Assembly: GCA_036375995.1 (NCBI GenBank)
Contig: DASVBE010000315.1
Coordinates: 1 to 52,766 of the forward strand
DNA: 52,766 nucleotides
From: DASVBE01 sp036375995
GTDB taxonomy: Bacteria; Actinomycetota; Actinomycetes; Streptosporangiales; Streptosporangiaceae
Direction: 5' to 3'
Part shown: in pieces, positions 39,479-48,214 of the stretch
Numbering within the stretch: the first letter of the stretch is position 1
Layout of the letters: each line of letters begins with the position of its first letter
The notes under the pieces: generated by a model
Databases searched by the model: none
Told to the model about the DNA's origin: nothing
What the model saw: only the letters and a program-made list of their open reading frames with translations
Position numbers and translations under genes: made by a program

Positions 39479-39679
39479 CTAATCCTGGTCCGGGCCCAGC
39501 CCGGTCAGCTCGTCGTCGTCCAGCCGGGCCAGCCAGCTCGCCAGCCGGTCCACCGGCGCCTCGGCCTCCGGCGTGAAGTCCACGAACTCGCGCATCCGCT
39601 CGGCCAGCCAGCCCAGCGTGACCTCGTCCGCGCCGCGCCGGTCGGCCAGCTCCTCGATGCCCCGGTCGGTGTAGTACAT
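39479..39679 (-). CDS. DUF6104 small protein downstream of kgd
   Basis: 66-residue acidic protein: MYYTDRGIEELADRRGADEVTLGWLAERMREFVDFTPEAE... then ASWLARLDDDEL. This is the small actinobacterial protein commonly found next to 2-oxoglutarate decarboxylase; its function is unknown. ATG 39679 lies 2 nt after the kgd stop, so co-translation is likely. No membrane segment or Cys. Confidence 0.85.
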   Translation of the reverse strand: MYYTDRGIEELADRRGADEVTLGWLAERMREFVDFTPEAEAPVDRLASWLARLDDDELTGLGPDQD

Positions 39680-39681
39680 CG

Positions 39682-42600
39682 CTACCTGCTCCCGCCCTGC
39701 TCGCCGTCGCCCGCGCCCGGGCCGCCGTCGCCGAGCGCCGCGGCGATCAGCCCCGCGTGCTGGGCGGCGTGCTTCTTGGCCGAGCCGGCGGCCGGCGCCG
39801 AGCTGGCCGGGAGCGAGTTCAGCTGGATCGGCCGGCCGAGCAGGTCGGGCAGCCGCAGCGCCATGTACGGCCAGCTGCCCATGTTGGCCGGCTCCTCCTG
39901 GACCCAGCGCAGCGCGGCGCCGGCCGGGTAACGGGACAGCTCGGCCTCGAGCTCCTCGGCGGGCAGCGGGTACAGCCGCTCGAGCCGGACCACCGCGACG
40001 TCGGTGCGGCCGGCCGCGGCCCGCTGCCCCACCAGGTCGTAGTAGACCTTGCCGGAGCACAGCAGGATCCGCCGGACCGCGCCCTCGTCGATGCCCGGGC
40101 CCTCGCCGAGCACCGGCCGGAACACGCCGGTGGTGAACGCGGACACCGGCGAGGTGGCCGTCTTCAGCCGCAGCATCGACTTCGGGGTGAACACGATCAG
40201 CGGCTTGATCCGCGGCGTCAGCGCCTGCCAGCGCAGCAGGTGGAAGTAGTTCGCCGGGGTGGTCGGCATGGCCACGGTCATGTTGTCCTGCGCGCACAGG
40301 CCGAGGAACCGCTCGATCCGGGCCGAGGAATGGTCCGGGCCCTGGCCCTCGTAGCCGTGCGGCAGCAGCAGCGCGACCCGGGACCGCTGGCCCCACTTCT
40401 GCTCGCCGGAGCTGATGAACTCGTCCACGATCGTCTGGGCGCCGTTGATGAAGTCGCCGAACTGGGCCTCCCAGCAGACCAGGGCGTCCGGCCTGGCCAC
40501 CGAGTAGCCGTACTCGAAGCCCACCGCGGCGAACTCCGACAGCGGCGAGTCGTACACGTGGAACCGGCTGGACGGCCCGTTGAAGGCGCGCAGCGGGGTG
40601 TGCTCGGCGCCGGTGTGCCGGTCCACGATCACCGCGTGCCGCTGGCCGAACGTGCCGCGGCGGCTGTCCTGGCCGGCCAGCCGGACGGACTTGCCGTCGA
40701 TCAGCACCGAGCCGAACGCGATCAGCTCGCCGGTGGCCCAGTCGATCGCGTCCTGGGCGACCATCGTGGCCCGGCGCTGGATCTGCGGCAGCAGCCGCGG
40801 GTGCGGGGTGAACCCGGCCGGGAAGTTCTGCTGCGTGTCGATGATGAGCTTGATGTTCTCCTCGGTCGTCGCGGTGGCGACGTCCTCGTGCCCGGCCGGC
40901 TCGCGCGCCTCGGGGGCGCGCGGCGGGCGGACCAGCGAGCCGGGCTGGGTCGGCTGGCCGGCCGCGTCCCTGGTCTCGGTGAAGACCCGCTCCAGCTCCA
41001 GCTGGTAGTCGCGGAGCGCCTGCTCGGCCTCGTCCATCGTGATGTCGCCGCGGCCGATCAGCGCCTCGGTGTACAGCTTGCGGGTGGACCGCTTGGCGTC
41101 GATGAGGTCGTACATCAGCGGCTGGGTGAACGAGGGGTTGTCCGCCTCGTTGTGGCCGCGCCGCCGGTAGCAGACCATGTCGATGACGACGTCCTTCTTG
41201 AACGTCTGCCGGTAGGCGAAGGCCAGCCGGCCGACCCGGACCACGGCTTCGGGGTCGTCGCCGTTGACGTGGAAGATCGGCGCCTGGATCATCCGGGCCA
41301 CGTCGGTGGAGTACACGCTGGACCGCGATGACTCCGGCGCGGTGGTGAAGCCGACCTGGTTGTTCACGATGATGTGCACGGTGCCGCCGGTGCGGTAGCC
41401 GCGCAGCTGGGACAGCTCCAGGGTCTCCGCGACCACGCCCTGCCCGGCGAACGCGGCGTCGCCGTGGATCAGCACGGCCAGCACGGTGAAGCCGGCCTCA
41501 CCGGTGTCGATGATGTCCTGCTTGGCCCGGACCACGCCCTCGGCCACCGGGTCGACCGCCTCCAGGTGGCTTGGGTTGGCCACCAGGGAGGTCCTGATCG
41601 TCTTGCCCTGGCCGCCGTCGTACAGGCCCTCCGCGCCCAGGTGGTACTTCACGTCACCGGAACCGTGCGTGGAGGCCGGGTCCAGGTTGCCCTCGAACTC
41701 CGCGAAGATCTGCGCGTAGGACTTGCCGACGATGTTGGCCAGCACGTTCAGCCGGCCGCGGTGCGCCATGCCGAGCACGGCCTCGTCCATCTGCTCCCGC
41801 GCGGCCTCGGTCAGCACCGCGTCCAGCAGCGGGATCAGCGACTCGGCGCCCTCCAGCGAGAACCGCCGCTGGCCGACGAACTTGGTCTGCAGGAACTGCT
41901 CGAAGGCCTCGGCCACGTTCAGCCGGGACAGGATCCGGATCTGGTCGTCGTGCGCGGCGCGGCCGTGCGGCCGCTCCACCCGCTCCTGCAGCCAGGCCCG
42001 CTCCTGCGGGTTCTGCATGTGCATGTACTCGATGCCGACCGTGCGGCAGTAGGAGTCACGCAGCACACCGAGGATCTCCCGCAGCTTCATCCGCGGCGAG
42101 CCGCCGAAGCCGCCGGTGGCGAACTCCCGGTCAAGGTCCCACAGGGTCAGCCCGTGCTCCCTGATGTCCAGGTCCGGGTGCCGCCGCTGGCGGTACTCCA
42201 GCGGGTCGGTGTCGGCCATCAGGTGGCCGCGGACCCGGTAGGCGTGGATCAGCTCGTGCACCCGGGCGGCCTTGCTGAGGTCGTCCTCGTGGCCGGCCGG
42301 GATGTCCTGGACCCAGCGGATCGGCTCGTACGGGATGCGCAGCGCGCCGAACACGCTGTCGTAGAACGCGTCCTCGCCGAGCAGCAGCCGGTGGATCAGC
42401 CGCAGGAAGTCACCGGACTGCGCGCCCTGGATGATCCGGTGGTCGTAGGTGGAGGTCAGCGTGATGGTCTTGCCGATCGCCAGCCGGGCCATGGTCTCCG
42501 CGGACGCGCCCTGGTAGGCGGCCGGGTACTCCATCGCGCCGACGCCGACGATCGTGCCCTGGCCGGGCATCAGCCGCGGCACCGAGTGCTCGGTGCCGAT

Positions 42601-43506
42601 CGTGCCCGGGTTCGTCAGGCTGATCGTGGTGCCCGCGAAGTCGTCCACGGTCAGCTTGCCGGACCGGGCCTTGCGGACCACGTCCTCGTAAGCCATCCAG
42701 AACTGGCGGAAGTCCATCGCCTCGGCGGCCTTGATGTTCGGCACCAGCAACTGGCGGCTTCCGTCGCCCTTGCGGGTGTCGATGGCCAGGCCCAGGTTGA
42801 CGTGCTCGGGCTGGACCAGCACCGGCTTGCCGTCGGCCTCGGCGTAGGAGTAGTTCATCTCCGGGGCGCTGGCCAGCGCGCGGACCACCGCGTAGCCGAT
42901 CAGGTGGGTGAACGACACCTTCCCGCCGCGGCCGCGGCTGAGGTGGTTGTTGATCACGATGCGGTTGTCGATCAGCAGCTTGGCCGGCATCGCGCGGACG
43001 CTGGTCGCGGTGGGCACGGACAGGCTGGCCGTCATGTTCTGCGCGGTCCGCGCGGCCGTGCCGCGCAGCCTGGCCTCGTGGGCGCCGGGCGGCGGGGCGA
43101 CCGTGCCGGGCGCCGCGGCGGCCGGCGGTGCGGCCGGGCCCGCGGGGCGCGCTCCCGCGGCGGGTGCCGGCGCGGCCCCGTCCGCCGGCGGGGCTGGCGC
43201 GGCCGGCGCCGCGGGCGCCTTCTGGGCGGGCCCGGAGTCGGCGGGGGAGGGCTGGTAGTCGGCGAAGAAATTCCACCAGGCCCTATCGACGGACCCAGGG
43301 TCGCTCTGATACCTCTGGTACAGCTCATCGACCAGCCACTGATTTGGGCCGAAGTCGGTGCCCGACTGATCGTGACCGCGCTGCGGCGGGGGCTGTCCGT
43401 CCGCGGCAGCCTGCCCGTCGTCACCCTGGCCGGCCGAAGCCTGCGCAGCGTGCCCGTTTGCCTGCACCGTGAGATCCGCGGGCGTGCGCGGAGACTCAGA
43501 AGACAC
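39682..43506 (-). CDS. kgd: Multifunctional 2-oxoglutarate decarboxylase/dehydrogenase E1-E2o-like (Kgd/SucA)
   Basis: 1274-residue TCA-cycle enzyme. An N-terminal segment (about 1-60, FGPNQWLVDELYQRYQSDP) and an Ala/Pro linker precede an E2-type acyltransferase domain (about 150-385), where the catalytic motif reads TYDHRIIQGAQSGDFL. Then comes the TPP-dependent E1 domain (HPDLDIREHGLTLWDLDREF ... LGMAHRGRLNVLANI ... GDAAFAGQGVVAETL ... VCYRRRGHNEADNPSFTQP). The fusion is the actinobacterial arrangement that replaces a separate E1o/E2o. Start GTG 43506. Followed directly by DUF6104 and a strong terminator. Confidence 0.95.
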   Translation of the reverse strand: MSSESPRTPADLTVQANGHAAQASAGQGDDGQAAADGQPPPQRGHDQSGTDFGPNQWLVDELYQRYQSDPGSVDRAWWNFFADYQPSPADSGPAQKAPAAPAAPAPPADGAAPAPAAGARPAGPAAPPAAAAPGTVAPPPGAHEARLRGTAARTAQNMTASLSVPTATSVRAMPAKLLIDNRIVINNHLSRGRGGKVSFTHLIGYAVVRALASAPEMNYSYAEADGKPVLVQPEHVNLGLAIDTRKGDGSRQLLVPNIKAAEAMDFRQFWMAYEDVVRKARSGKLTVDDFAGTTISLTNPGTIGTEHSVPRLMPGQGTIVGVGAMEYPAAYQGASAETMARLAIGKTITLTSTYDHRIIQGAQSGDFLRLIHRLLLGEDAFYDSVFGALRIPYEPIRWVQDIPAGHEDDLSKAARVHELIHAYRVRGHLMADTDPLEYRQRRHPDLDIREHGLTLWDLDREFATGGFGGSPRMKLREILGVLRDSYCRTVGIEYMHMQNPQERAWLQERVERPHGRAAHDDQIRILSRLNVAEAFEQFLQTKFVGQRRFSLEGAESLIPLLDAVLTEAAREQMDEAVLGMAHRGRLNVLANIVGKSYAQIFAEFEGNLDPASTHGSGDVKYHLGAEGLYDGGQGKTIRTSLVANPSHLEAVDPVAEGVVRAKQDIIDTGEAGFTVLAVLIHGDAAFAGQGVVAETLELSQLRGYRTGGTVHIIVNNQVGFTTAPESSRSSVYSTDVARMIQAPIFHVNGDDPEAVVRVGRLAFAYRQTFKKDVVIDMVCYRRRGHNEADNPSFTQPLMYDLIDAKRSTRKLYTEALIGRGDITMDEAEQALRDYQLELERVFTETRDAAGQPTQPGSLVRPPRAPEAREPAGHEDVATATTEENIKLIIDTQQNFPAGFTPHPRLLPQIQRRATMVAQDAIDWATGELIAFGSVLIDGKSVRLAGQDSRRGTFGQRHAVIVDRHTGAEHTPLRAFNGPSSRFHVYDSPLSEFAAVGFEYGYSVARPDALVCWEAQFGDFINGAQTIVDEFISSGEQKWGQRSRVALLLPHGYEGQGPDHSSARIERFLGLCAQDNMTVAMPTTPANYFHLLRWQALTPRIKPLIVFTPKSMLRLKTATSPVSAFTTGVFRPVLGEGPGIDEGAVRRILLCSGKVYYDLVGQRAAAGRTDVAVVRLERLYPLPAEELEAELSRYPAGAALRWVQEEPANMGSWPYMALRLPDLLGRPIQLNSLPASSAPAAGSAKKHAAQHAGLIAAALGDGGPGAGDGEQGGSR

Positions 43507-43603
43507 GGCGTAATCGCCTTCTTCCGATGTTTGATGAGCTGTCAGTTCCGCCCCTTAGGCTACCTGGCGGCGGGCCCGGCCTCAGCCTTACCCGGCAGCG
43601 GCT

Positions 43604-44548
43604 TCAGCCCGAAAGCCGGTCCCTGCCGTGCGGCTCCAGCCAGCTGACAAAAGGCCCTTTGGGCACGATCCTGGACGGGTTGATCCAGGCCTGTGACTGG
43701 TAGTAATGCCGCTTGATCTGGCCGAAGTCAGTGGTTTCCCCGAAACCCGGCCGCTGGTACAGATCCCGGGCGTACCCCCACAGCGACTGATAATCGACCA
43801 GGCGGCGCAAATTGCACTTGAAAAGGAGATAGTAAACCGCGTCGAACCGGGCCAGCGTCGGGTACAGCCGGATGTCGGCCTCGGTGGGCTGGCCGCCGAG
43901 CAGGAACCGGCGCCGGGACAGCCGCTCCTCCAGCGCGGCCAGCGTGGTGAACAGCGCGTCGAAGGCCTCCTCGTACTGCGCCTGGGTGGCGGCCAGGCCG
44001 GCCTTGTACACGCCGTTGTTGACCGTGCTGAACACCAGCGCGCTGACCGCCTCGATCTCCCGGCGCTGGGCCGGCGGGTACAGGTCCGGCGACCCCGGCC
44101 GGTGAAAGCCGGCGAACGCGGTCTCCAGCATCACGGTGATCTGTGCCGCGTCGTTGCTGACGATCTGGTTGCTTCTGGTGTCCCACAGGAGGGGCAGCGT
44201 GCACCAGCCGCCGTAGCCCGGGTCGGTGGCGTGGTACAGCTCGGCCACGAAGGCGGCCCCGGTGACAAGGTCCCGGCCGCCGCCGGCGGCCGGGAAGCGC
44301 CAGCCGTGCTCGCTGGTGACCGGGTCGGCCAGGGTCAGCCCGATCACCTGCTCCAGGCCAAGCAGGCGCCGGACGATCACGGCGCGCTGCGACCACGGGC
44401 AGGCCAGCGAGGCGTACAGCTGGTAACGCCCGGGCTCGGCCGGATAGCGCGTGGACCCATCGGCGCTGACCCGGCCGGTGAAGGCACTCTGCTGGCGGAC
44501 GTACCCCCCGGTGTAATTCGCGGCCAGCGGCGGGGGCGTGAGCGGCAT
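43604..44548 (-). CDS. GST-fold S-thiolyl-hydroquinone reductase-like protein (YqjG/ECM4 group)
   Basis: 314 residues. Thioredoxin-like N-terminal domain with the active-site SLACPWSQRAVIVRRLLGLE (Cys-Pro-Trp), then an all-helical GST C-terminal domain (LGGQPTEADIRLYPTLARFDAVYYLLFKCNLRRL). This is the glutathionyl-hydroquinone reductase family; in mycothiol-using actinomycetes the physiological thiol is probably mycothiol. Start ATG 44548, with GGGGAGG closely upstream; GTG 44551 is adjacent. It follows the kgd promoter region on the same strand but is probably a separate unit. Confidence 0.9.
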   Translation of the reverse strand: MPLTPPPLAANYTGGYVRQQSAFTGRVSADGSTRYPAEPGRYQLYASLACPWSQRAVIVRRLLGLEQVIGLTLADPVTSEHGWRFPAAGGGRDLVTGAAFVAELYHATDPGYGGWCTLPLLWDTRSNQIVSNDAAQITVMLETAFAGFHRPGSPDLYPPAQRREIEAVSALVFSTVNNGVYKAGLAATQAQYEEAFDALFTTLAALEERLSRRRFLLGGQPTEADIRLYPTLARFDAVYYLLFKCNLRRLVDYQSLWGYARDLYQRPGFGETTDFGQIKRHYYQSQAWINPSRIVPKGPFVSWLEPHGRDRLSG

Positions 44549-44796
44549 CACCCTCCCCTTCCCGGCCCCGCAGGCCGACAAAACCATGTGTTACCAAAAC
44601 CTGGCAACTAACTGCAAGGTGTGATAAGGCCCAGCGTAAAGCGCATCTCGGCGGTATTTCCGGCAGATCCGGGCCGGCGTGTTCGCGCCGCGGGGGACGT
44701 TTCTTGCCCGGTGTGCTGCATTCCTGCACTGTGGCCTATGCGACCCCATGGGCACCAGAGCGGGCTGTGCGTAGCTGACTGCCGGGGCGGTGCGAG

Positions 44797-44935
44797 ATGC
44801 GCGAGTTCGGTCAGTTCGAGGGCGCGATCATGGACGTGATCTGGTCGGGAACCGGCCCTACTCGGCCCGTGCGGTCCGGGAACAGATGGAGTACGACCGC
44901 GCGGTGTTCAGCGTCACCGCCGACCGGGCCGCGTC
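44797..44935 (+). pseudogene. Frameshifted, truncated BlaI/MecI repressor remnant
   Basis: ATG 44797 opens with MREFGQFEGAIMDVIWSGTGP, the typical N-terminus of a BlaI-family repressor. Homology then continues only in another frame as YSARAVREQMEYDRAVFSVTADR, so one indel lies near 44860. The rest of the winged helix and the dimer domain are absent; the frame decays before the convergent nitrilase gene. It is a second, dead BlaI copy distinct from the intact one at 25551. No M56 partner remains. Confidence 0.65.
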
Positions 44936-44973
44936 CTCGCCGGCCCGCGCCCCAGCGGCCGTATCCGGCCGGC

Positions 44974-45789
44974 CTAGAGTTTCCTGACCTCGCCGAAGAC
45001 GTCGTCGCGCCGGTTGGCGAGGCTCGGCAGCACGGCGCGGACCCGGGCGGTCAGCGCCGGGTCGACCGGGGCGGCGGCGACGCCGGGGCCGGGCCCGAGA
45101 TCCATCCGGACGGTGCCCATCGGGTCGACCAGCATGCTGCGGCCGACCCCGGTGGGCACGCTGGGGTCCGGGTCGGCGGGGTCGGGCACCTGCCCGGCGG
45201 CGGCCACCCAGATCGTGTTCTCGATCGCCCGGGCGCGGACCAGCGTGACCCAGTGCTCTTCCTTGAACAGCCCCGCCGCCCACGCGGCGGGCAGCACGAG
45301 AAGGTCCGCCCCGCCCGCGGCCAGAGCCCGGGACAGCTCGGGGAACCGCACGTCGTAGCAAGTCAGCAGGCCGACCCGGAGCCCGGCCAGGGGCACGATG
45401 ACGGGCTCGCCGCCGGGCGCGACCAGTTCGGACTCACGCTGGCCGAGCGCGTCGTACAGGTGGATCTTGCGGTAGGCGGCGACCGGCTCGCCGTTCGCGT
45501 CACAGGCGAACGCGGTGTTGTAGACCCGGCCGTCAGGCGCGGGCTCGAACACGCCCGCGACCAGGGCCACCCCGGTGCCCGCGGCCGCGTGCTGGAGGCC
45601 GTGGCAGAACGGGCCGTCCAGCGGCTCGGCGGCGGCGCGCAGGTCCCGGCCGAACCTGATCATCGTGGCCTCGGGGAACACCGCGAGCTCGGCCCCGGCG
45701 GCGGCGGCCTCCTTGAGCGCGTCCCTGACCCGGCCCAGATTGACTTCTTTGTCCGAGTTGATCGGCAGCTGACACAGTGCGACCTGCAT
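44974..45789 (-). CDS. Carbon-nitrogen hydrolase (nitrilase superfamily)
   Basis: 271-residue amidase-type hydrolase. Catalytic triad visible: Glu in AELAVFPEATM (near 41), Lys in YRKIHLYDALG (near 111) and Cys in GLLTCYDVRFPELSRAL (near 145). The pattern is that of Nit1/Nit2-like omega-amidases (deaminated glutathione amidase group) that hydrolyse small amides; the true substrate is unknown. Start ATG 45789. Divergent from a methyltransferase gene with only 36 nt between, so their promoters overlap. Confidence 0.9.
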   Translation of the reverse strand: MQVALCQLPINSDKEVNLGRVRDALKEAAAAGAELAVFPEATMIRFGRDLRAAAEPLDGPFCHGLQHAAAGTGVALVAGVFEPAPDGRVYNTAFACDANGEPVAAYRKIHLYDALGQRESELVAPGGEPVIVPLAGLRVGLLTCYDVRFPELSRALAAGGADLLVLPAAWAAGLFKEEHWVTLVRARAIENTIWVAAAGQVPDPADPDPSVPTGVGRSMLVDPMGTVRMDLGPGPGVAAAPVDPALTARVRAVLPSLANRRDDVFGEVRKL

Positions 45790-45825
45790 TCCCAGAGGGT
45801 AACCCGGGGCCGCTAGTGTCGCGGC

Positions 45826-46470
45826 ATGCGAGCTGAGTTGCCGCCGGGCATCCGCGCCGCGGCCGAGGCGGCCAAGGGGTTCATGCCGCCTGCCGAGGGC
45901 GAGGCGCTGTTCGAGACCGCCGCGGCCTACGCCGCGGCCGGGCCGATCGCGGAGATCGGCACCTACTGCGGCAAGTCCACGATCTACCTGGCCGCCGCGG
46001 CCCGGGCGGCCGGGCAGCGGGTGATCACCGTGGACCACCACCACGGGTCGGAGGAGAACCAGCCGGGCTGGGAGTACCACGACACGTCGCTGGTCGACCC
46101 GGTCACCGGGCGGCTGGACACGCTGCCGCACTTCCGCGCGACGCTGGCCGCGTCCGGGCTCGAGGACCAGGTCATCGCCATCGTCGGGCCGTCCGCGGCG
46201 GTCGCCGCGCTGTGGCGGGCACCGCTCGGCATGCTGTTCATCGACGGCGGCCACACTCAGGCCGCGGCCGACGCCGACTACGCCGGCTGGGTCCCGTGGC
46301 TGGCCGTGGGCGGGGCGCTGGCCATCCACGACGTGTTCCCCAACCCGGCCGACGGCGGCCGCCCGCCGTTCGTGATCTACCAGCGGGCGCTGGCCTCAGG
46401 CTCGTTCACCGAGGTCCGGCGTACCGGGTCGCTACGGGTGCTCGAGCGGATCGCAGTCGGCCTCGGCTGA
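45826..46470 (+). CDS. Class I SAM-dependent methyltransferase (Methyltransf_24 type)
   Basis: 214 residues. Seen: SAM motif I in IAEIGTYCGKSTIYLAAAA, motif II in ITVDHHHGSEEN, and the metal/Asp motif MLFIDGGHTQAAADADYAGW, with AIHDVFPNP after it. The IDGGH pattern resembles O-methyltransferases of glycan and natural-product clusters. Start ATG 45826. Convergent with the prenyltransferase-like gene (4-nt gap) and next to glycosylation genes; the substrate is unknown. Confidence 0.88.
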   Translation: MRAELPPGIRAAAEAAKGFMPPAEGEALFETAAAYAAAGPIAEIGTYCGKSTIYLAAAARAAGQRVITVDHHHGSEENQPGWEYHDTSLVDPVTGRLDTLPHFRATLAASGLEDQVIAIVGPSAAVAALWRAPLGMLFIDGGHTQAAADADYAGWVPWLAVGGALAIHDVFPNPADGGRPPFVIYQRALASGSFTEVRRTGSLRVLERIAVGLG

Positions 46471-46474
46471 GCGG

Positions 46475-47503
46475 CTAGCACCGCGGGGCTACCTCGCGGA
46501 ACAGGCTGGCGCCGCCGGTGGTGCCGGACAGCGCGTCAGCGGCCAGGATCATCGCGGCCGCGGTCCACGCGCTGCGCTCGGCCGGGTAGTGCGCGCCGTT
46601 GGCGAACTGCCAGCCGGTCCAGTACGACCCGTCCCGGTGCCGCAGGTGCTGAACGTCGGCCAGCAGGGCCAGGGCCCGGTCGGTGTTCCCGGTCGCGTCC
46701 AGCGCCATGGCCAGCTCGGCGGTTTCCGCGCCGGTCACCCACGGCTCGTCGGACACGCACCGCACGCCCAGACCGGGCACCACGAACGTGGCCCAGCCGT
46801 CCGCCAGCCGCTGGTCCGCGGCCGCCCCGCGGACCGGCCCGGCCAGCACCGGGTAATACCAGTCCATCGAGAACCGGCTCTTGTCCGCGAACGCGCCCGG
46901 CTCGCCGGCCACCACCCGGCCGAGCAGATCCGCGGCCAGCTCCCAGTCCGGCTGCGGCTGGCCCAGGTACTCCGCCAGCGCGATCGCGCAGCGCAGCCCC
47001 TGGTAGGCGCTGGCCGACCCGGTCAGCAGCGCATAGCTGGCCGGGGCGCCGTCCGCGGTCCGCTGCCAGGCCAGCTCACCGCGGGCGGTCTGCAGGCCGA
47101 GCACGAACCCGGCCGCCCGCCGCACCACCGGCCACATCGCCGCGGCGAACGCGTCGTCGCCGGTCACCAGCAGCTCGTGCCACACCCCGACGGCCGGGTA
47201 GGCGGCCTGGTTGCTCTCGCCGGCCGGGTCGGTCACCGCCCCGGCCACGGTGGCCTTGGGCCAGGACCCGTCGGGCCGCTGCGCCATGGCCAGCCACCGG
47301 TAGGCGGCCCGCGCCTCGGCGCGCAGCCCGCACACCGACAGCGCCATCGCGCACTCGGTGTGGTTCCACGCGTCGATGTGCCCGTCCGGCCAGCCAATCG
47401 CCCCGTCCCGCTGCTGGACCGCAGCGATGCTGGCGCCGGTGGCCATGATCTGCTCGGCGGTCAGGATGCCGCCGATGGCGGGCCGGGCGTCACCCGGTGG
47501 CAT
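46475..47503 (-). CDS. Prenyltransferase/terpenoid-cyclase-fold (alpha/alpha-barrel) protein
   Basis: 342 residues with repeated helical-hairpin motifs that look like an alpha6/alpha6 barrel (IAAVQQRDGAIGWPDGHIDAWNHTECAMAL, WLAMAQRPDGSWP, VQHLRHRDGSYWTGWQF); the QRDG-x-W/G repeats recall prenyltransferase/squalene cyclase or glycoside-hydrolase-like folds. The catalytic DXDD of cyclases is not visible, so enzymatic identity is open. Start ATG 47503 with GGAGGAGG upstream, overlapping the preceding methyltransferase gene by 14 bp. It travels with the methyltransferase and glycosyltransferase as an apparent three-gene operon. Confidence 0.7.
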   Translation of the reverse strand: MPPGDARPAIGGILTAEQIMATGASIAAVQQRDGAIGWPDGHIDAWNHTECAMALSVCGLRAEARAAYRWLAMAQRPDGSWPKATVAGAVTDPAGESNQAAYPAVGVWHELLVTGDDAFAAAMWPVVRRAAGFVLGLQTARGELAWQRTADGAPASYALLTGSASAYQGLRCAIALAEYLGQPQPDWELAADLLGRVVAGEPGAFADKSRFSMDWYYPVLAGPVRGAAADQRLADGWATFVVPGLGVRCVSDEPWVTGAETAELAMALDATGNTDRALALLADVQHLRHRDGSYWTGWQFANGAHYPAERSAWTAAAMILAADALSGTTGGASLFREVAPRC

Positions 47504-48212
47504 GCGCCTCCTCCGGCTTGGCCGCGTAGACCACCAGGCTCTTGCCGATCAGCGGGTTCAGCGCGCGGTCCGCCCACTGGGTCAGGGCCGGCCGCTGCAT
47601 CAGGTCCCAGACCAGCATCCGGTGGTAGGCGCGGGCCAGCGGGTGATCGTCGTTGCGGACCCCGACGGCGCACTTGAGCCACCAGTACGGCGAGTGCAGC
47701 GCGTGCGCGTGGTGGTGGCCGCCGGGCGCGAGCCCGGCCCGGGCCAGCTTGGCGGTCAGCTCCTTGCGGGTGAAGATCCGCACGTGGCCGCCGGGCACGT
47801 TGTGGTAATCGGCGGACAGCGCCCAGCAGACCCGCTCCGGCAGCCAGGCGGGCACGGTCACCGCGGCCAGCCCGCCGGGCCGCAGCACCCGGGCGATCTC
47901 GGCGATCGCCGCCTGGTCGGCGGGGATGTGCTCGAGTACCTCGGCCGCGATCACCACGTCCACGCTCGCGTCCGGCAGCGGCATCGCGGTCGCGTCGCCG
48001 GCCAGCGCCCGGGCCTGCCCGCCCGGGGGCACCTCGCCGGCCTCCCGCATGGCCGCGAACATCGCCGCGACCGAGTTCAGCTCGCCCTCGTCCGCGTCCA
48101 GGGCCAGCACGCTGGCGCCGCGGCGGAGCGCTTCGAACGCGTGCCGTCCCGCGCCGCAGCCCAGGTCGAGAACCCGCACGCCCGGCTGCAGCCCCAGGCG
48201 GGCGAAATCCAC
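47490..48212 (-). CDS. Class I SAM-dependent methyltransferase (UbiE-like)
   Basis: 240 residues. Seen: motif I VRVLDLGCGAGRHAFEALRRG, post-I VLALDADEGEL, motif II ALAGDATAMPLPDASVDVVIAAEVLEHIP and motif III IARVLRPGGLAAVTVP. C-terminal part has HHHAHALHSPYWWLKC, common in methyltransferases of actinomycete glycan clusters. Start GTG 48212, two nt after the glycosyltransferase stop, indicating co-translation. The acceptor is unknown. Confidence 0.9.
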   Translation of the reverse strand: MDFARLGLQPGVRVLDLGCGAGRHAFEALRRGASVLALDADEGELNSVAAMFAAMREAGEVPPGGQARALAGDATAMPLPDASVDVVIAAEVLEHIPADQAAIAEIARVLRPGGLAAVTVPAWLPERVCWALSADYHNVPGGHVRIFTRKELTAKLARAGLAPGGHHHAHALHSPYWWLKCAVGVRNDDHPLARAYHRMLVWDLMQRPALTQWADRALNPLIGKSLVVYAAKPEEAHATG

Positions 48213-48214
48213 CG

